Translations under genes and position numbers: made by a program
Notes under the pieces: model-generated
Database searches by the model: none
What the model was told of the DNA's origin: nothing
The model's input: the letters and a program-made list of their open reading frames with translations, nothing else
Shown here: piece by piece, positions 16,769 through 25,726 of the stretch
How positions within the stretch are numbered: position 1 is the stretch's first letter
How the letters are laid out: each line of letters starts with the position of its first letter
Assembly: GCA_013178225.1 (NCBI GenBank)
Contig: JABLXE010000001.1
Location: 124,001-188,000 of the forward strand
Direction: 5' to 3'
Length of the DNA: 64,000 nucleotides
Source: Methanotrichaceae archaeon
GTDB taxonomy: Archaea; Halobacteriota; Methanosarcinia; Methanotrichales; Methanotrichaceae

Positions 16769-17799
16769 AGCAGGCCTTTCTTGACCATAAGCTCAGCATT
16801 GAGAATGCTGGCTCCTGCCGCACCGCGCACGGTGTTATGACCCATGCAGATGAACCTGATGCCGGATCTGATCCTGCCCACCGAAATGGACATGCCGTTT
16901 CCGCGGTTCCGGTCCAGCCTCGGCTGGGGTCGGTCCGGCTCGTCCTTGACGATCAAAGCCTTCTTGGGCGATGTGGGCAGGTCCCCCAGGCCCGGATCAA
17001 AGCTCAGCATGGCCTTCTTGACCTCTTCAGGTGTCGGGTCCTCAGCCATGCACACCCACAGCGCTTCGGTGTGGCCGTCCATGACCGGCACCCGGTGGCA
17101 GCTGGCGGAGACTGTGAAGTCTGCGTCTATGATCTTCTGGCCATCGAAGGTTCCCAGGATCTTCTGGGGCTCAGTCTCGACCTTCTCCTCCTCTCCGCCG
17201 ATGTAGGGTATGATGTTTCCGAGAATGGCCATGGAAGGAACGCCCTCGTATCCAGCGCCGCTCACAGCCTGCATGGAGGCTACCTGAACGCTTTTTATGC
17301 CGAACTTCATGAGGGGCTTCAAGGCCAGGGTGAACATGATGGTGGTGCAGTTGGGGTTGGTGGTCAGGAAGCCGCCCGTGCTCCAGCCCCTCTTCTCCTG
17401 CTGTATCTTGACTATCTCCAGATGCTCCTGATTGCACTCGGGGATCAGCAGGGGCACATCAGCCGCCATGCGGTAAGCGCCGGCATTGCTGGCCACGGCG
17501 AACCCGGCTGCTGCGAAATCCAGCTCGACCCGCTTGGCCTCATCTGATGGCAATGCTGAGAAGACCACGTCAGCATCTACCTCTTTGGGATTTACATTGA
17601 CCACGGTCATGTCGGCGGCATTTTCGGGCATCTCGCTCTCCAGACGCCATCTGGCGGCCTCGCTGTACTTCTTGCCTGCGCTCCTCTCCGAAGCTGCCAG
17701 GCTGGTAAGCTCGAACCAGGGATGGTCTTTTAATCCCTCAATGAAACGCTGTCCCACTGCTCCCGTCGCTCCGAGAACGCCTGCTTTGATCTTGGCCAT
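16765..17799 (-). CDS. asd: Aspartate-semialdehyde dehydrogenase
   Basis: Reduces aspartyl phosphate to the semialdehyde for lysine, threonine and methionine synthesis. The NADP motif [13 protein letters not shown] opens the protein, the catalytic Cys lies in [13 protein letters not shown] near residue 148, [10 protein letters not shown] follows, and [15 protein letters not shown] carries the active-site His. Length 344 fits the archaeal/fungal-type enzyme. It is the first gene of the asd-ahbD-ahbB set and overlaps ahbD by 4 bases. Confidence 0.95.
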   Translation of the reverse strand: MAKIKAGVLGATGAVGQRFIEGLKDHPWFELTSLAASERSAGKKYSEAARWRLESEMPENAADMTVVNVNPKEVDADVVFSALPSDEAKRVELDFAAAGFAVASNAGAYRMAADVPLLIPECNQEHLEIVKIQQEKRGWSTGGFLTTNPNCTTIMFTLALKPLMKFGIKSVQVASMQAVSGAGYEGVPSMAILGNIIPYIGGEEEKVETEPQKILGTFDGQKIIDADFTVSASCHRVPVMDGHTEALWVCMAEDPTPEEVKKAMLSFDPGLGDLPTSPKKALIVKDEPDRPQPRLDRNRGNGMSISVGRIRSGIRFICMGHNTVRGAAGASILNAELMVKKGLL

Positions 17800-17898
17800 T
17801 TACAATCACCTAAGTAGGGGGCCATAAGGCAGGGGTTATATATTACTTCTCCGGGCGAAAAGAATGGATTGCCGGCAGATAAAAAGAGAGAAGCTCAG

Positions 17899-18465
17899 CT
17901 ATAAGTTGCACATCTTGCTCTTTATTCTGTAGCCGCTGGCAAACTCCAGGTTCACCTTGACCACTTCATCGTTGAAATGCTTGAGGTTATCCGGTATCGG
18001 ACCCAGGGAATCTGCCTTTTCCTGGGTATCCACCAGCGTCCCCGGCGGAACGAACTTTCCGTCTGAGAGCTTGACTCCGATCACAATTCCGCCGTGGGCG
18101 ACAAAGCACTTCCGGCCAAGGGTCGAGGCGTGCACCACGGCGTTAAAGCCGACGAAGCTCTCATCTCCGATCTTCATGGGTCCGTGGATTACGGCACCGT
18201 GGGCGATGGATACGCGCTTCCCCAGCTCTATTAAGCTGCCCTCGAGCCCGTGAAAGACCACTCCGTCCTGGATGTTACATTCATCTCCGATGATTATGGG
18301 CGTTGCTTCATCAGCTCTGAGGGATACACAGGGTGCGACGTAGACCTGCTCACCAATTCGTACATCGCCTATGACGACTGCGGAGTCGTCCACGAAGGCA
18401 GTTGAGGAGACTGTAGGCATGCTTTCAGTTTCATTCCACGAGGTCTTTGGATTGCCCAACAACAT
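17899..18465 (-). CDS. Gamma-class carbonic anhydrase (CamH-like)
   Basis: A left-handed beta-helix hexapeptide-repeat protein. The conserved Arg is in SLRADEATP, Gln and Asp in NIQDGVVFHG, and the metal histidines in VVFHG and IAHGAVIHGP. The acidic loop with the proton-shuttle Glu of Methanosarcina Cam is missing: the helix goes straight from VVFHGLEGS to LIELGKRVS. The protein therefore belongs with CamH rather than Cam. There is no signal peptide, so it is cytoplasmic. GGAGGTGA lies 6 bases before the ATG. Carbonic anhydrases help acetate-users handle CO2; that role is inference. Confidence 0.85.
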   Translation of the reverse strand: MLLGNPKTSWNETESMPTVSSTAFVDDSAVVIGDVRIGEQVYVAPCVSLRADEATPIIIGDECNIQDGVVFHGLEGSLIELGKRVSIAHGAVIHGPMKIGDESFVGFNAVVHASTLGRKCFVAHGGIVIGVKLSDGKFVPPGTLVDTQEKADSLGPIPDNLKHFNDEVVKVNLEFASGYRIKSKMCNL

Positions 18466-18920
18466 CTGACATCACCTCCCAGCTATTTTCGCATCATCCT
18501 TAAAAGAGATTACCATCAATTATGATTTGTAAATATGTCCATTCCATATTATCGATGGATAAGAATTTGGGATCTTTTTCTTCGATTTATTTTGTTTAAT
18601 GACCTGGTTGATACATGTATATTTCGTTGCGGAGACAATCTAAAATCGGGATATATGCAATATTATAATGTATAATTCAGATAATTAGCGCCAAATTTAA
18701 ATAGGTGAGCAGCAAGAATAGAACCCATCCATCGGATAACCTTTAGAATGTGATGGAGGGGAACCAAGGAGGGATTAAAAAGAGACAAGGTTGGTGAAAC
18801 TTTTCCTGATCTCATTGATGATATCAATTGCTGGTGATGATATCGATTGTATGTATTGAATAAAATTGCTAACTAAAGGCGTTTGATGGAACAGCACTTA
18901 AATAGGAGGGTGTTAAGCTT
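18466..18920 (-). other. AT-rich intergenic region between divergent genes
   Basis: About 455 bases without a credible gene. It holds AATTTAAATAGG near 18695-18705, a possible TATA box for the plus-strand transporter, two near-identical copies of GATGATATCRATTG at 18817-18830 and 18836-18849 (19-base period), and the transporter's ribosome-binding site AGGAGGG near 18905. The repeat could be a regulator site; that is inference. Confidence 0.4.
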
Positions 18921-20165
18921 ATGGCTGAAAAGCAGCCGCCTGGCGGGCGATGGTTGTATGTAATTCTGGGAACCATCATCATGCTCTGCCTGGGCAGCGT
19001 TTATTCATGGTCAGTATTCGTAAAGCCGCTGACCGATTACTTTACCGCAATGGGGCAGACGGTCTCTGCCAACGACGTACTGCTCCCATTCTCGATATTC
19101 CTGGCCACGTTCTCCGTCGCCATGGTCTTTACGGGAAAATACATTGAGAAGTTTGGCCCGCGAAAAGTGGCCATGGCCGGAGGAGTAATTTGCGGTCTGG
19201 GCTGGCTCCTGGCCTCCACTGCCAGCTCGGTACAGATGCTCATTCCCACTTATGGAATCATCGGCGGCCTGGGCGTGGGAATCGCCTATGGTTGCCCTGT
19301 TGCGGTTTCTGCCAGATGGTTCCCGGACAAGCGCGGGCTGGCAGTAGGCCTGACCGTTCTCGGCTTCGGATTCTCGGCATTTATCACCGCAAACATTGCC
19401 ACTTATCTCATAGGGGCATATGGCGTGATGAATACGTTCCGCTTCTTCGGACTCGCCTTTATCGTGCTGATTGTGCTGATGGCCCTGCCACTGACTTTCC
19501 CGCCAGCAGGCTACAAGCCGGCCGGCTGGTCGCCGCCTGCACCAAAGGCGGGTACACATGTAACCGTTGACTTCCGGCGTGAGCAGATGCTGAAGTCGAT
19601 GACCTTCTACGGCCTGTGGCTCTGCTACTTCATCGGATGCACAGCAGGTCTGATGGCTATCGGTATTTCGAAGCCCGTCGGCCAGGAGGTAATTATGATT
19701 GAATCCGCCCTGGCCTCAGCGCTGGTCGGCTTCTTTGCGGTATTCAACGGTGGCGGAAGGCCCATATTCGGGACGCTGACCGACAAGCTCACTCCCAGAA
19801 ACGCGGCCGTTGTCTCCTTTGTCCTGATCGCACTGGCCTCGGTTATAATGTGGCAGATGGCTGCACCGGGAGCAACGACTCTGTACATCGTGGCGTTCGC
19901 CATTCTCTGGATGTGTCTGGGCGGCTGGCTGGCCATAGCGCCTACAGCCACAGCAAGCTTCTTCGGCACTGCGGACTATCCAAGAAACTACGGCATGGTG
20001 TTCCTGGCCTATGGTGCCGGTGCTATAGTCGGGCCTCAGCTGGCAGGCGCTATAAAGACAGCTTCCGGAAGCTACATGGGAGTCTTCCCCTATGTGGCTG
20101 GTCTGGCTGTGATTGGGATCGTGATAGCCTTCATAATGCTGAAGCCTCCAAAGCCCCCAGTATAA
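18921..20165 (+). CDS. OFA-family major facilitator transporter
   Basis: A 414-residue MFS protein with 12 predicted membrane segments. It opens WLYVILGTIIMLCLGSVYSW, the OFA (oxalate/formate antiporter) family start. The cytoplasmic loop motif GKYIEKFGPRKVAM is near residue 75, GGLGVGIAYGCPVAVSARWF near 120, and the second-half motif NGGGRPIFGTLTDKL near 275. The substrate is unknown; anion exchange is the family expectation. It has a strong AGGAGGGTG site 8 bases before the ATG and stands alone, with a U-rich terminator behind it. Confidence 0.88.
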   Translation: MAEKQPPGGRWLYVILGTIIMLCLGSVYSWSVFVKPLTDYFTAMGQTVSANDVLLPFSIFLATFSVAMVFTGKYIEKFGPRKVAMAGGVICGLGWLLASTASSVQMLIPTYGIIGGLGVGIAYGCPVAVSARWFPDKRGLAVGLTVLGFGFSAFITANIATYLIGAYGVMNTFRFFGLAFIVLIVLMALPLTFPPAGYKPAGWSPPAPKAGTHVTVDFRREQMLKSMTFYGLWLCYFIGCTAGLMAIGISKPVGQEVIMIESALASALVGFFAVFNGGGRPIFGTLTDKLTPRNAAVVSFVLIALASVIMWQMAAPGATTLYIVAFAILWMCLGGWLAIAPTATASFFGTADYPRNYGMVFLAYGAGAIVGPQLAGAIKTASGSYMGVFPYVAGLAVIGIVIAFIMLKPPKPPV

Positions 20166-20200
20166 TATTTTTTATTTTTTTTAATTATTTATTTTTGAAT
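20166..20200 (+). terminator. T-rich terminator after the OFA transporter
   Basis: The stop codon is followed by long T runs (ATATTTTTTATTTTTTTTAA), the intrinsic type of archaeal terminator that needs no hairpin. Nothing is coded between here and the convergent purF end at 20343. Confidence 0.6.
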
Positions 20201-20342
20201 ATTCGAATATAAAGTTCCGGTACAGCCAGTTGCCTGAGCTTTGACCCCATGTCAAATACCTGCAAGGATGCAATTCAAAAAGTTGCGCGTACGAAAATGA
20301 TTGTTTTAAAGTGACGCCGGGACCAAAAAAAGTCCAAATTAT

Positions 20343-21752
20343 TCAGCACACGTATTCAGCCAGGGTCATCTGTGCCGCAGCGCACTTCTCGCCGGGAATA
20401 TCCAGCGGGTAAATTCCCGTGAGACAGCCCATGCACAAGTTGCGCTCGGGAATGCCGATGGCCTCCACCAGACCTTTGTGGCTTACATATCCGAGAGAGT
20501 CGGCTTCAAGCACGGTTTGCACGCCGGAGATGGTCTTGTAGGCAGCGATCAGCTCCTCACGGCTGGGCATGTCGATTCCCAGATAGCATGGGGCCATAAT
20601 CGGCGGGCTGCCGATTCTCACATGGACCTCTTTTGCGCCGGCATTCTTTACCATGTTAACAATTCTGCGGCTGGTGGTGCCACGAACTATGGAGTCGTCC
20701 ACCAGTATCAGCCTTTGGCCCTGGATATTGGGCCTGATGGTGTTCATCTTCAGCCGGACCGCGGTCTCCCGCATGTTCTGGTCGGGCATGATGAAGGTCC
20801 GCCCTATGTACCGGTTCTTCATCAGACATTCGCGATAATTTATGCCTGAACGTTGATGGTACCCCACCGCCAGGGTGATCCCCGAGTCCGGAATGGGCGT
20901 CACCGTATCAGCGTTTGCCGGATGTTCATCGGCCAGCTTGGCCCCGATATTTACTCTCACATCGTAGATCAGCCGGCCGTCCATTATGCTGTCCGGGCGG
21001 GCAAAATAGATGTATTCAAAGACGCAGTGGGCAGCACAGGGAAGACGTGAGAGCTGATGGCTGAATAGCTCTCCGTTTCTGATTATCACCATCTCTCCCG
21101 GACGCACATCGCGGAGAAGGCGGCCGTTAAGAGTATCGATGGCCACGCTCTCTGAGGCCACCATCATGCCCGACTCTACCTCTCCGATGCAGAGCGGCTT
21201 GATACCCAGTGGATCCCTAACTGCTAAAACGATATCACCTAAAATAAAAACCAGGGAATAGGAACCCACGATCTTTCGCATCAGGGCCCTGACCGCATCC
21301 GGCAGATCGTGCCGGAGCAGTTCCCGTACCAGGATGTGAGCTATAACCTCGGTGTCCGAGGTGGTGTGGAAGATATCGCCCGATTGCTCCAGCTGCTCTC
21401 TCAGCTGGTTTGAATTGACCAGGTTCCCGTTGTGAGCTACGGCCACCGCGCCGTCTTTGTACTTGACCAGCAGCGGCTGGCTGTTCTCGATGCACGATCT
21501 GCCGGTGGTTGGATACCTGACATGGCCGATCCCCACCACGCCCCGCAGCAATGCGATCTGAGCGTCGTTGAAGACTTCGGAGACCAAACCCATTCCACGG
21601 TGGGTTCGAATGGTCTTTCCGTCATAAACCGATATCCCTGCCGCTTCCTGCCCGCGGTGTTGCAGAGCGTAGAGGGCATAGTAGATTGACTTGGCCACGT
21701 TGTTGCCGTTCTCCCGGAGGGAGATTCCGACTACGCCGCAGGCATCGTGCAC
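20343..21752 (-). CDS. purF: Amidophosphoribosyltransferase
   Basis: First committed step of purine synthesis: transfers glutamine amide nitrogen to PRPP. After a four-residue propeptide the nucleophile Cys starts CGVVGISLRENGN; RGQEAAGIS and VGIGHVRYPTTG complete the glutaminase. The PRPP loop is LILVDDSIVRGTTSRRIV. Four cysteines (PCAAHC region, APCYLG, CMGCLTG) fit the iron-sulfur form of the Bacillus type. L37e and the Sm protein lie just upstream on the same strand, a 9-base gap from L37e, so purF is probably the last gene of that unit. Confidence 0.96.
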   Translation of the reverse strand: MHDACGVVGISLRENGNNVAKSIYYALYALQHRGQEAAGISVYDGKTIRTHRGMGLVSEVFNDAQIALLRGVVGIGHVRYPTTGRSCIENSQPLLVKYKDGAVAVAHNGNLVNSNQLREQLEQSGDIFHTTSDTEVIAHILVRELLRHDLPDAVRALMRKIVGSYSLVFILGDIVLAVRDPLGIKPLCIGEVESGMMVASESVAIDTLNGRLLRDVRPGEMVIIRNGELFSHQLSRLPCAAHCVFEYIYFARPDSIMDGRLIYDVRVNIGAKLADEHPANADTVTPIPDSGITLAVGYHQRSGINYRECLMKNRYIGRTFIMPDQNMRETAVRLKMNTIRPNIQGQRLILVDDSIVRGTTSRRIVNMVKNAGAKEVHVRIGSPPIMAPCYLGIDMPSREELIAAYKTISGVQTVLEADSLGYVSHKGLVEAIGIPERNLCMGCLTGIYPLDIPGEKCAAAQMTLAEYVC

Positions 21753-21761
21753 TTGGGATCC

Positions 21762-21929
21762 CTAATAACCGGCCTTTCTCATCCACTTGTAGCTTCGAGT
21801 TTTGGGCGTCCTGCCGAAACCACATGAGACACAGACCTTTCTCTTGAAGTTAAACGAAATGCTGCCACAGCGTCTGCATCTAATGTGACTTCTCTTTTGG
21901 CGCTTGCCCATAGAAGGAGTACCTTTCAT
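21762..21929 (-). CDS. rpl37e: 50S ribosomal protein L37e
   Basis: A 55-residue zinc-ribbon ribosomal protein. It shows [20 protein letters not shown] near the start, then [17 protein letters not shown], giving the two CxxC pairs. It has an ATG start at 21929 and lies 12 bases after the Sm-like gene, the standard archaeal pairing. It is shorter than 60 residues and easily missed. Confidence 0.96.
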   Translation of the reverse strand: MKGTPSMGKRQKRSHIRCRRCGSISFNFKRKVCVSCGFGRTPKTRSYKWMRKAGY

Positions 21930-21941
21930 CTGAAAATCACC

Positions 21942-22196
<255 letters not shown>

Positions 22197-22218
22197 TCAA
22201 ATTCAAACTTGCACGTTG

Positions 22219-22230
22219 CATATTTAAACC
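22219..22230. promoter_or_regulatory. Shared TATA-like element between the Sm and PUA genes
   Basis: TATTTAAA on the plus strand (22221-22228) reads TTTAAATA on the minus strand, so one near-palindromic element can serve both divergent genes. On the plus side it places transcription start at about 22251, exactly at the PUA gene's ATG. Confidence 0.5.
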
Positions 22231-22250
22231 TATCGGGATACCTTAAGGCC

Positions 22251-22733
22251 ATGAAGATAAAATCCAGGCATCACCTCAAGGGGAGCGAGGCCAGACGGAT
22301 TATTGCGGACCTGGAGCCTTTCTTGGAAGATGCCTCAGTTCTGCGAAGGGCCTCTCTTGAGCGAGGGGTGACCGATGAGGATATCGACCTGATCTTCGTG
22401 AACGGCAAAGCCCTTATTATGAAGGTCGGAGACCATCACTTCTTCACGGTCCTGGGAGCCATTGAGCTGTCTCCTAACAAGAACCTGGTGGTGGTGGACT
22501 CAGGAGCGGTGCGGTTCATAGTTAACGGAGCCGATGTGATGAAACCGGGAATCGTCTCAGCAGATCCGGATATCCAGCCCGGTGACCTGGTAATTATCGC
22601 CGAGGAGAGATACAAGAAGCCGCTTGCCATCGGCAGGGCTCTGATCTCCGGCCAGGAGATGAAAGGGGAGGGAAAAGCCGTGAAATCGCTGCATCACGTT
22701 GGCGATCAGATATGGAAGGGACTTGAGGAGTGA
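22251..22733 (+). CDS. PUA-domain RNA-binding protein (MCT-1/Tma20-like)
   Basis: A 160-residue archaeal protein. The N-terminal domain reads KIKSRHHLKGSEARRIIADL and the C-terminal PUA domain carries NLVVVDSGAVRFIVNGADVM and the glycine-rich PGIVSADPDIQPGDLVII. Homologues of this architecture act in translation or tRNA/rRNA handling; the exact role here is unknown. The TATA element lies about 25 bases before the ATG and no ribosome-binding site is seen, so the mRNA is probably leaderless. A membrane protein gene follows 7 bases later. Confidence 0.85.
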   Translation: MKIKSRHHLKGSEARRIIADLEPFLEDASVLRRASLERGVTDEDIDLIFVNGKALIMKVGDHHFFTVLGAIELSPNKNLVVVDSGAVRFIVNGADVMKPGIVSADPDIQPGDLVIIAEERYKKPLAIGRALISGQEMKGEGKAVKSLHHVGDQIWKGLEE

Positions 22734-22740
22734 TATACGG

Positions 22741-23601
22741 ATGGAAGAGATGGGAGAGCTGATCGGCAAGGGATTTGAAACCTGGAGGAACAACCTCAAC
22801 CTCTGTCTCCCCTTTGTGCTCAATCTGCTGGCATCGATACTGGTGTTGGTGCCGCTGGCAGCTATGGCGCTAACTGCCCTTGGGCCAATTGAGGATTTAG
22901 AGATTCAATCCCCGGAGGAGCTTCTGAATCGGGCAGAGGAGTCGGCGGCCCTTCTGGCAGGCCTGGCCATCCTGGCAGCCCTGATGCTGACTCTTGTGAG
23001 CTCATTTTTCACGGCCAGCTCGATTGGCATGGCCAGGCAGGCGCTGGAGACGGGCAGGTCAACCACCGCGGTCATGTGGGAATCGGGAAGACGGCACCTT
23101 TGGAATATGTTCCTGGTCTCGGTTCTGATCTGGGCGCTGACCGTGCTCGGTGCGGTTTTCATGCTGCCCGGGGCCTGGATGCTCTATCCCCAGTACCAGA
23201 ACCCCGAGACCCAGAGCTTGGCCGTCCTGGTGGGAGGCATGATGCTGACCGTGATTTATGCCCTCATCCTGTCCCTGGTGCTGGCGGTAGCCCCTTACGC
23301 CCTGGTGATTGAGAGCTTAGGTCCAGTCAAGTCCCTGAAGGAGAGCATGGCCTTTTTCCGCTACAACAAGTTCGACGTCTTCCTGCTGTGGCTGATCGTG
23401 CTGGCCATATCCATCGGCCTGCAGATGATCGGGGGCTCTTACTCTGCCAGTGCCGATTCTCTGAGCTATCAGCCTCTTTCGGCACTAACAGGCCTCATCA
23501 ATCTGCTGGTTTTGTCTCCACTGGCCACGGTATGGTGGGCGAGACTGTACATGAGCCGGAAGGGCAAGCTCTCGGACCTGGTGGTGAATGACCCATGGTA
23601 A
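22741..23601 (+). CDS. Multi-pass membrane protein of unknown function
   Basis: A 286-residue protein with about six hydrophobic segments, including LPFVLNLLASILVLVPLAAM, LLAGLAILAALMLTLVSSFF and MFLVSVLIWALTVLGAVFML. It has an amphipathic N-terminus (MEEMGELIGKGFETWRNN), and the C-terminal tail is cytoplasmic and basic. The arrangement is like archaeal proteins described only as stable-protein or DUF membrane families. It starts 7 bases after the PUA gene and overlaps the next small membrane gene by 7 bases, suggesting a coupled pair. Confidence 0.65.
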   Translation: MEEMGELIGKGFETWRNNLNLCLPFVLNLLASILVLVPLAAMALTALGPIEDLEIQSPEELLNRAEESAALLAGLAILAALMLTLVSSFFTASSIGMARQALETGRSTTAVMWESGRRHLWNMFLVSVLIWALTVLGAVFMLPGAWMLYPQYQNPETQSLAVLVGGMMLTVIYALILSLVLAVAPYALVIESLGPVKSLKESMAFFRYNKFDVFLLWLIVLAISIGLQMIGGSYSASADSLSYQPLSALTGLINLLVLSPLATVWWARLYMSRKGKLSDLVVNDPW

Positions 23602-23876
23602 CCACCGAACGTTCGAGGTTTTCCAGTCTGTTGATAGAGTTTCGCAGAAGGGCTCCCTGGCAGCAAGCAGCGATCGTCGGATCAGCCTTCTTCATCTTCT
23701 ACCTGGGCTACTCGTATTTCCTGCTGCGCTTCCCGGTGCTCGAATCGTTCTATGCCGCGGTGACCGCGAGCGTCCTGTTCGCATCGGTCTATTTCCTGAC
23801 CTCGCTTTTGATCATGCGCATGGAATCCAAAGTGCAGAGGCAAAACCAAGGGCCGAAGAAGGGGAAGAGAAAGTGA
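23595..23876 (+). CDS. Small two-segment membrane protein
   Basis: A 93-residue protein with hydrophobic segments AAIVGSAFFIFYLGYSYFLL and FYAAVTASVLFASVYFLTSL, a basic N-terminus and a strongly basic tail ending GPKKGKRK. It overlaps the preceding membrane gene by 7 bases, so the two products probably work together. No family is recognised. Confidence 0.6.
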   Translation: MVTTERSRFSSLLIEFRRRAPWQQAAIVGSAFFIFYLGYSYFLLRFPVLESFYAAVTASVLFASVYFLTSLLIMRMESKVQRQNQGPKKGKRK

Positions 23877-23939
23877 AGAAGGGATTTCGGCAAAACTATA
23901 TCTCCTTTCTGCCATAAAAAGAGGCGTTGAGGCATAAAC

Positions 23940-24422
23940 GTGGAGCTTAAAGTCGTGGATATGAAAGTTCCCGAGGGCGCGAACATAGTTCTGGGACAGA
24001 GCCATTTCATCAAGACCGCTGAAGACCTGTACGAGGCCATGGTGGGCTCAGTTCCCGGTGCCAAGTTCGGCATCGCCTTTTCGGAGGCCAGCGGCGATTG
24101 CCTGATCCGGCTGGAGGGAAATGATCCCGAGCTGGTGAAGGCCGCCGGCGAGAACTCGGGGGCCCTTTCCTGCGGCCATACCTTCGTGGTGCTGATGAAG
24201 GGCGCTTTTCCGATAAACGTGCTCCGCGCCATCAAGGACGTTCAGGAGGTTTGCAGCATCTTCTGTGCCACCGCCAACCCCCTGCAGGTTGTGGTGCTAC
24301 AGACGGAGGCTGGCCGAGGGATTATGGGCGTAATCGATGGCCTGCCGCCCAAGGGCGTGGAGACCCAGGCCAATGTGGAGGAGCGGCGGGGGCTGCTTAG
24401 GAAGTTTGGCTATAAGCTGTGA
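23940..24422 (+). CDS. Adenosine-specific kinase family protein
   Basis: A 160-residue protein of the compact alpha/beta family called adenosine-specific kinase. It shows VPEGANIVLGQSHFIKTAED near the start, GIAFSEASGDCLIRLEGND near residue 42, AGENSGALSCGHTFVVLMKG near 68, and VFCATANP-like VCSIFCATANPLQVV, then GVIDGLPPKGVE. The start is GTG at 23940. The family name rests on structural and binding data for homologues; nucleoside handling fits the adjacent pyrimidine gene. Its end overlaps the predicted pyrC start by 17 bases. Confidence 0.85.
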   Translation: MELKVVDMKVPEGANIVLGQSHFIKTAEDLYEAMVGSVPGAKFGIAFSEASGDCLIRLEGNDPELVKAAGENSGALSCGHTFVVLMKGAFPINVLRAIKDVQEVCSIFCATANPLQVVVLQTEAGRGIMGVIDGLPPKGVETQANVEERRGLLRKFGYKL

Positions 24423-25686
24423 TCTGGTGGTGAAGAACGGGCGGGTTTTCACCTCCTCGGGCCTGTCGTCCATCGACCTGTGGATCAGGGACGGCCGGGT
24501 GGCGGCTCTGGGAGGCCCCAACCGTGCCGAAGAGGCGATAGATGCCCGTGGATTGATAGTTCTTCCCGGAGCCCTGGACGTTCACGTTCACTTCCGGGAC
24601 CCGGGATTCACCCACAAGGAAGACTGGGAATCCGGCTCCATTTCTGCCGCGGCCGGCGGGGTGACCACGGTTGTAGACCAGCCCAACACCCTGCCGCGGG
24701 TCTCAGACCGCCGCACCTTTCAGCAGAAGCTTGACCTGGCACGGCGGCACTCGGTGGTGGATTTCGGCTTAAACGGCGGTCCGGGAAGAATCGAGGAGCA
24801 GGCAGCGGCCGGAGCCGCAGCCATCGGTGAGATCTTCACCTACGAGCACACCGATTCAGCTCTGGTTAAGATTCTGCAGGAGACGGAGGCAGCAGGGCTT
24901 TTAGCCACCGTTCATGCCGAAGATGGGGGCGTGATTGAGGAGGGCACATCCTCCTGCCGGAGCATGCACGAGCCTTCTGCATACTCTCGCGCAAGGCCAG
25001 CCCTGGCAGAGGAAGTGGCATTGAGAAAGGCCCTCTCCAGCTCCGGCCGCCTGCACATCTGTCACCTCAGCACCGCCTCCGGCCTGAACCTGATCCGCCA
25101 GGCCAAGAGCCGGGGAAGAGAAGTGAGCTGCGAGGTGGCGCCGCATCACCTGCTCTTCAATGTGAAGGACTACGGCCGGCAGGGCTCGTTCCTGAAGATG
25201 AACCCTCCGCTGCGCACTCAGGAGGACAACGACGCGCTCTGGGCCGGGCTGCGAGAGGGCTCAATCGCCATCCTGGCCTCGGATCACGCTCCTCACCTGC
25301 CCGAAGAGAAGAAAGACGACATTTGGGAGGCTCCTCCGGGCGTCCCGGGCGTCGAGACCATGCTGCCGTTGATGCTGATGGCGGTCAAGAAGAACATGGT
25401 GGCCCTGGAGAGGGTCGTGGACGCTTTATCGGAAAAGCCTGCCGAGATATTCGGCTTTCCCTCCAAAGGAAGGATAGAAGTTGGCCGGGACGCAGACCTG
25501 GTATTGATCGACCCTAAAGCCATCAGCAAAATCCGCGCCGACCGGCTGCACAGCCGGGCAGAGTGGACGCCCTACGAGGGAAAAGAGGCCATATTCCCAA
25601 AGATGACCGTACTACGGGGCCAGGTGATCTTTGAGGACGGCCTAGAGGTCCGCCCCGGCTTCGGAAAGTTTCTCGCCAGGGCCTGA
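24406..25686 (+). CDS. pyrC: Dihydroorotase
   Basis: Closes carbamoyl aspartate to dihydroorotate in pyrimidine synthesis. The metal site is LDVHVHFRDPGFTHKEDWES near residue 50; a conserved HAEDGGV and the later CHLSTASGLN give further metal histidines, and ILASDHAPH carries the catalytic Asp. Length from the TTG at 24406 is 426 residues, normal for the family, and gives the typical opening AISCDLVVKNGRVF. There is no ATG nearby; GTG at the VVKNG position is the alternative. It overlaps the preceding gene by 17 bases. Confidence 0.92.
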   Translation: MAISCDLVVKNGRVFTSSGLSSIDLWIRDGRVAALGGPNRAEEAIDARGLIVLPGALDVHVHFRDPGFTHKEDWESGSISAAAGGVTTVVDQPNTLPRVSDRRTFQQKLDLARRHSVVDFGLNGGPGRIEEQAAAGAAAIGEIFTYEHTDSALVKILQETEAAGLLATVHAEDGGVIEEGTSSCRSMHEPSAYSRARPALAEEVALRKALSSSGRLHICHLSTASGLNLIRQAKSRGREVSCEVAPHHLLFNVKDYGRQGSFLKMNPPLRTQEDNDALWAGLREGSIAILASDHAPHLPEEKKDDIWEAPPGVPGVETMLPLMLMAVKKNMVALERVVDALSEKPAEIFGFPSKGRIEVGRDADLVLIDPKAISKIRADRLHSRAEWTPYEGKEAIFPKMTVLRGQVIFEDGLEVRPGFGKFLARA

Positions 25687-25726
25687 TGGGAAAGGATATT
25701 TATCGAAACAGTGCTTTAAAACAACT

